Shown here one piece after another: positions 63,475 to 64,000 of a stretch of DNA of 64,000 nucleotides. The stretch lies in assembly GCF_002994615.1 (NCBI RefSeq), contig NZ_PVNK01000112.1:1-64000 (forward strand), given 5' to 3'. Source of the DNA: Enhygromyxa salina. Lineage in GTDB: Bacteria; Myxococcota_A; Polyangia; Nannocystales; Nannocystaceae. The translations under genes were made by a program, and so were the position numbers. Below the pieces are notes generated by a model, which saw nothing but the letters and a program-made list of their open reading frames with translations, was not told where the DNA came from and searched no databases. Within the stretch, counting starts at the first letter, position 1. Every line of letters begins with the position of its first letter.

Positions 63475-64000
63475 TCAGCGGACGTTGCCCTGGGTCCACG
63501 CGAAGGTGTAGTTGAGGACCACGCAGCTCGACTTCATGTTTTTGGCCACGTGAGATGGCGGCGGCGCGAACTTGAGCCGCTCGAGCTCACCCTTGATCGC
63601 GCTGTCGAGGTCCGAGTTGCCGGAGCTGGCCTTGTTGTAGACGGTCTCGACCGTACCGTTCTTGCAGACCTTGAGCTTGAACTTGTAGGCCTTGCCCGCC
63701 GGCAGCTTGGCCGCCCACGCGGGGATCTTCATGTTGTTGAGCGCGGCCATGACCGAGGTCGCCCACGGATCGCCGTCTTTTTTGAGGTCGGCCCAGCCGT
63801 TGGGGTCGCCGAAGGGATCGCCGGTCGGATCGAGGTTGTTGGGCAGATCCTTGTCGTAAGGGTTGTTGTCCTTGCGATTCGCGTCGGAGATCTTGGCGTC
63901 CTTGTTCTGGTTGACCGGCTTGTCGTCCTTGGGCTTCTCTTCCTGGTCTTTCTTCTCGGTCTCCTCGGGCGGCGGCTCCTCTTCCTCGGTCACCGCTTCC
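63475..64000 (-). CDS. TonB/TolA-type energy transducer, N-terminus beyond the window
   Basis: The visible part is 174 aa of C-terminus. A Pro/Glu/Lys/Asp-rich spacer (PPPEETEKKDQEEKPKDDKP) leads to a TonB/TolA C-terminal domain: IPAWAAKLPAGKAYKFKLKV, GTVETVYNKASSGNSDLDSA and LKFAPPP. The membrane helix must be in the missing part. Placed 90 nt upstream of tolB on the same strand, it probably acts as the TolA-equivalent that couples inner-membrane force to TolB-Pal. Confidence 0.82.
   Translation of the reverse strand, partial: EAVTEEEEPPPEETEKKDQEEKPKDDKPVNQNKDAKISDANRKDNNPYDKDLPNNLDPTGDPFGDPNGWADLKKDGDPWATSVMAALNNMKIPAWAAKLPAGKAYKFKLKVCKNGTVETVYNKASSGNSDLDSAIKGELERLKFAPPPSHVAKNMKSSCVVLNYTFAWTQGNVR

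Overview
The window is a GC-rich piece of a myxobacterial chromosome, most likely of the Nannocystis/Plesiocystis/Enhygromyxa group (inference). Supporting signs are a lipoprotein with six myxobacterial-type Cys-rich repeats (CGDG...ECDDGN) behind a long Gly-Asp tract, eukaryote-like Ser/Thr kinase and PP2C proteins, several ECF sigma factors, many lipoproteins and a CarH-type B12 photoreceptor controlling carotenoid genes. Strong strand-wide codon bias produces very long shadow frames, which I left out.

Layout. 1-9.4 kb: membrane and lipoprotein genes, a patatin-like lipase coupled to trmB, a degenerate histidine-kinase-like protein, a FabZ-like hotdog protein, and a divergent Ser/Thr kinase / ECF sigma pair. 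9.6-14.05 kb: a compact integrative element bounded by a perfect 44-bp direct repeat. The right copy lies inside a complete tRNA-Arg(UCG) gene and the left copy is the displaced tRNA 3' end. Its cargo is an XRE regulator, a PD-(D/E)XK nuclease-like protein, a RelE/ParE-type toxin-antitoxin pair, an excisionase-like protein and a tyrosine integrase. 14.1-18.4 kb: PP2C phosphatase, DUF4388-DnaJ-TPR protein, small membrane protein, exported spermidine-synthase-like protein. 18.4-27.0 kb: tandem intergenic repeat, tRNA-Asp, then a carotenoid cluster (crtE, crtD-crtC, carH, crtI-crtB) for GGPP -> phytoene -> lycopene-type polyene -> 1-hydroxylated, 3,4-desaturated acyclic carotenoid, with a light/B12 switch. 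27-33.8 kb: Cys-rich lipoprotein, an ECF sigma with its membrane anti-sigma, a UbiA-type prenyltransferase, two adjacent ArsA/GET3 ATPases, a bPH2-like membrane protein. 33.9-40.0 kb: one giant gene (about 2024 aa) with a degenerate SIR2-like domain, a pseudokinase and a long TPR array. 40-52.6 kb: epimerase, Cys/His-rich protein, lipoproteins, aminotransferase, TypA GTPase, penicillin-acylase-family lipoprotein, and a lipoprotein joining a permuted NlpC/P60-like domain to OmpA. 53-64 kb: hydrolase with a coupled small ORF, an ECF-sigma/PhnB/VOC operon, YndJ-like membrane protein, PHP phosphoesterase, Ppx/GppA, TolB and a TonB/TolA-type protein cut by the window edge.

The most unusual DNA is a 166-bp palindromic element with perfect terminal inverted repeats and a CTAG target duplication. 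Two nearly identical copies (10001-10166 and 60458-60623) and two decayed relics are present. One copy sits exactly in frame inside the XRE regulator and adds 54 codons, which recalls Rickettsia palindromic elements.
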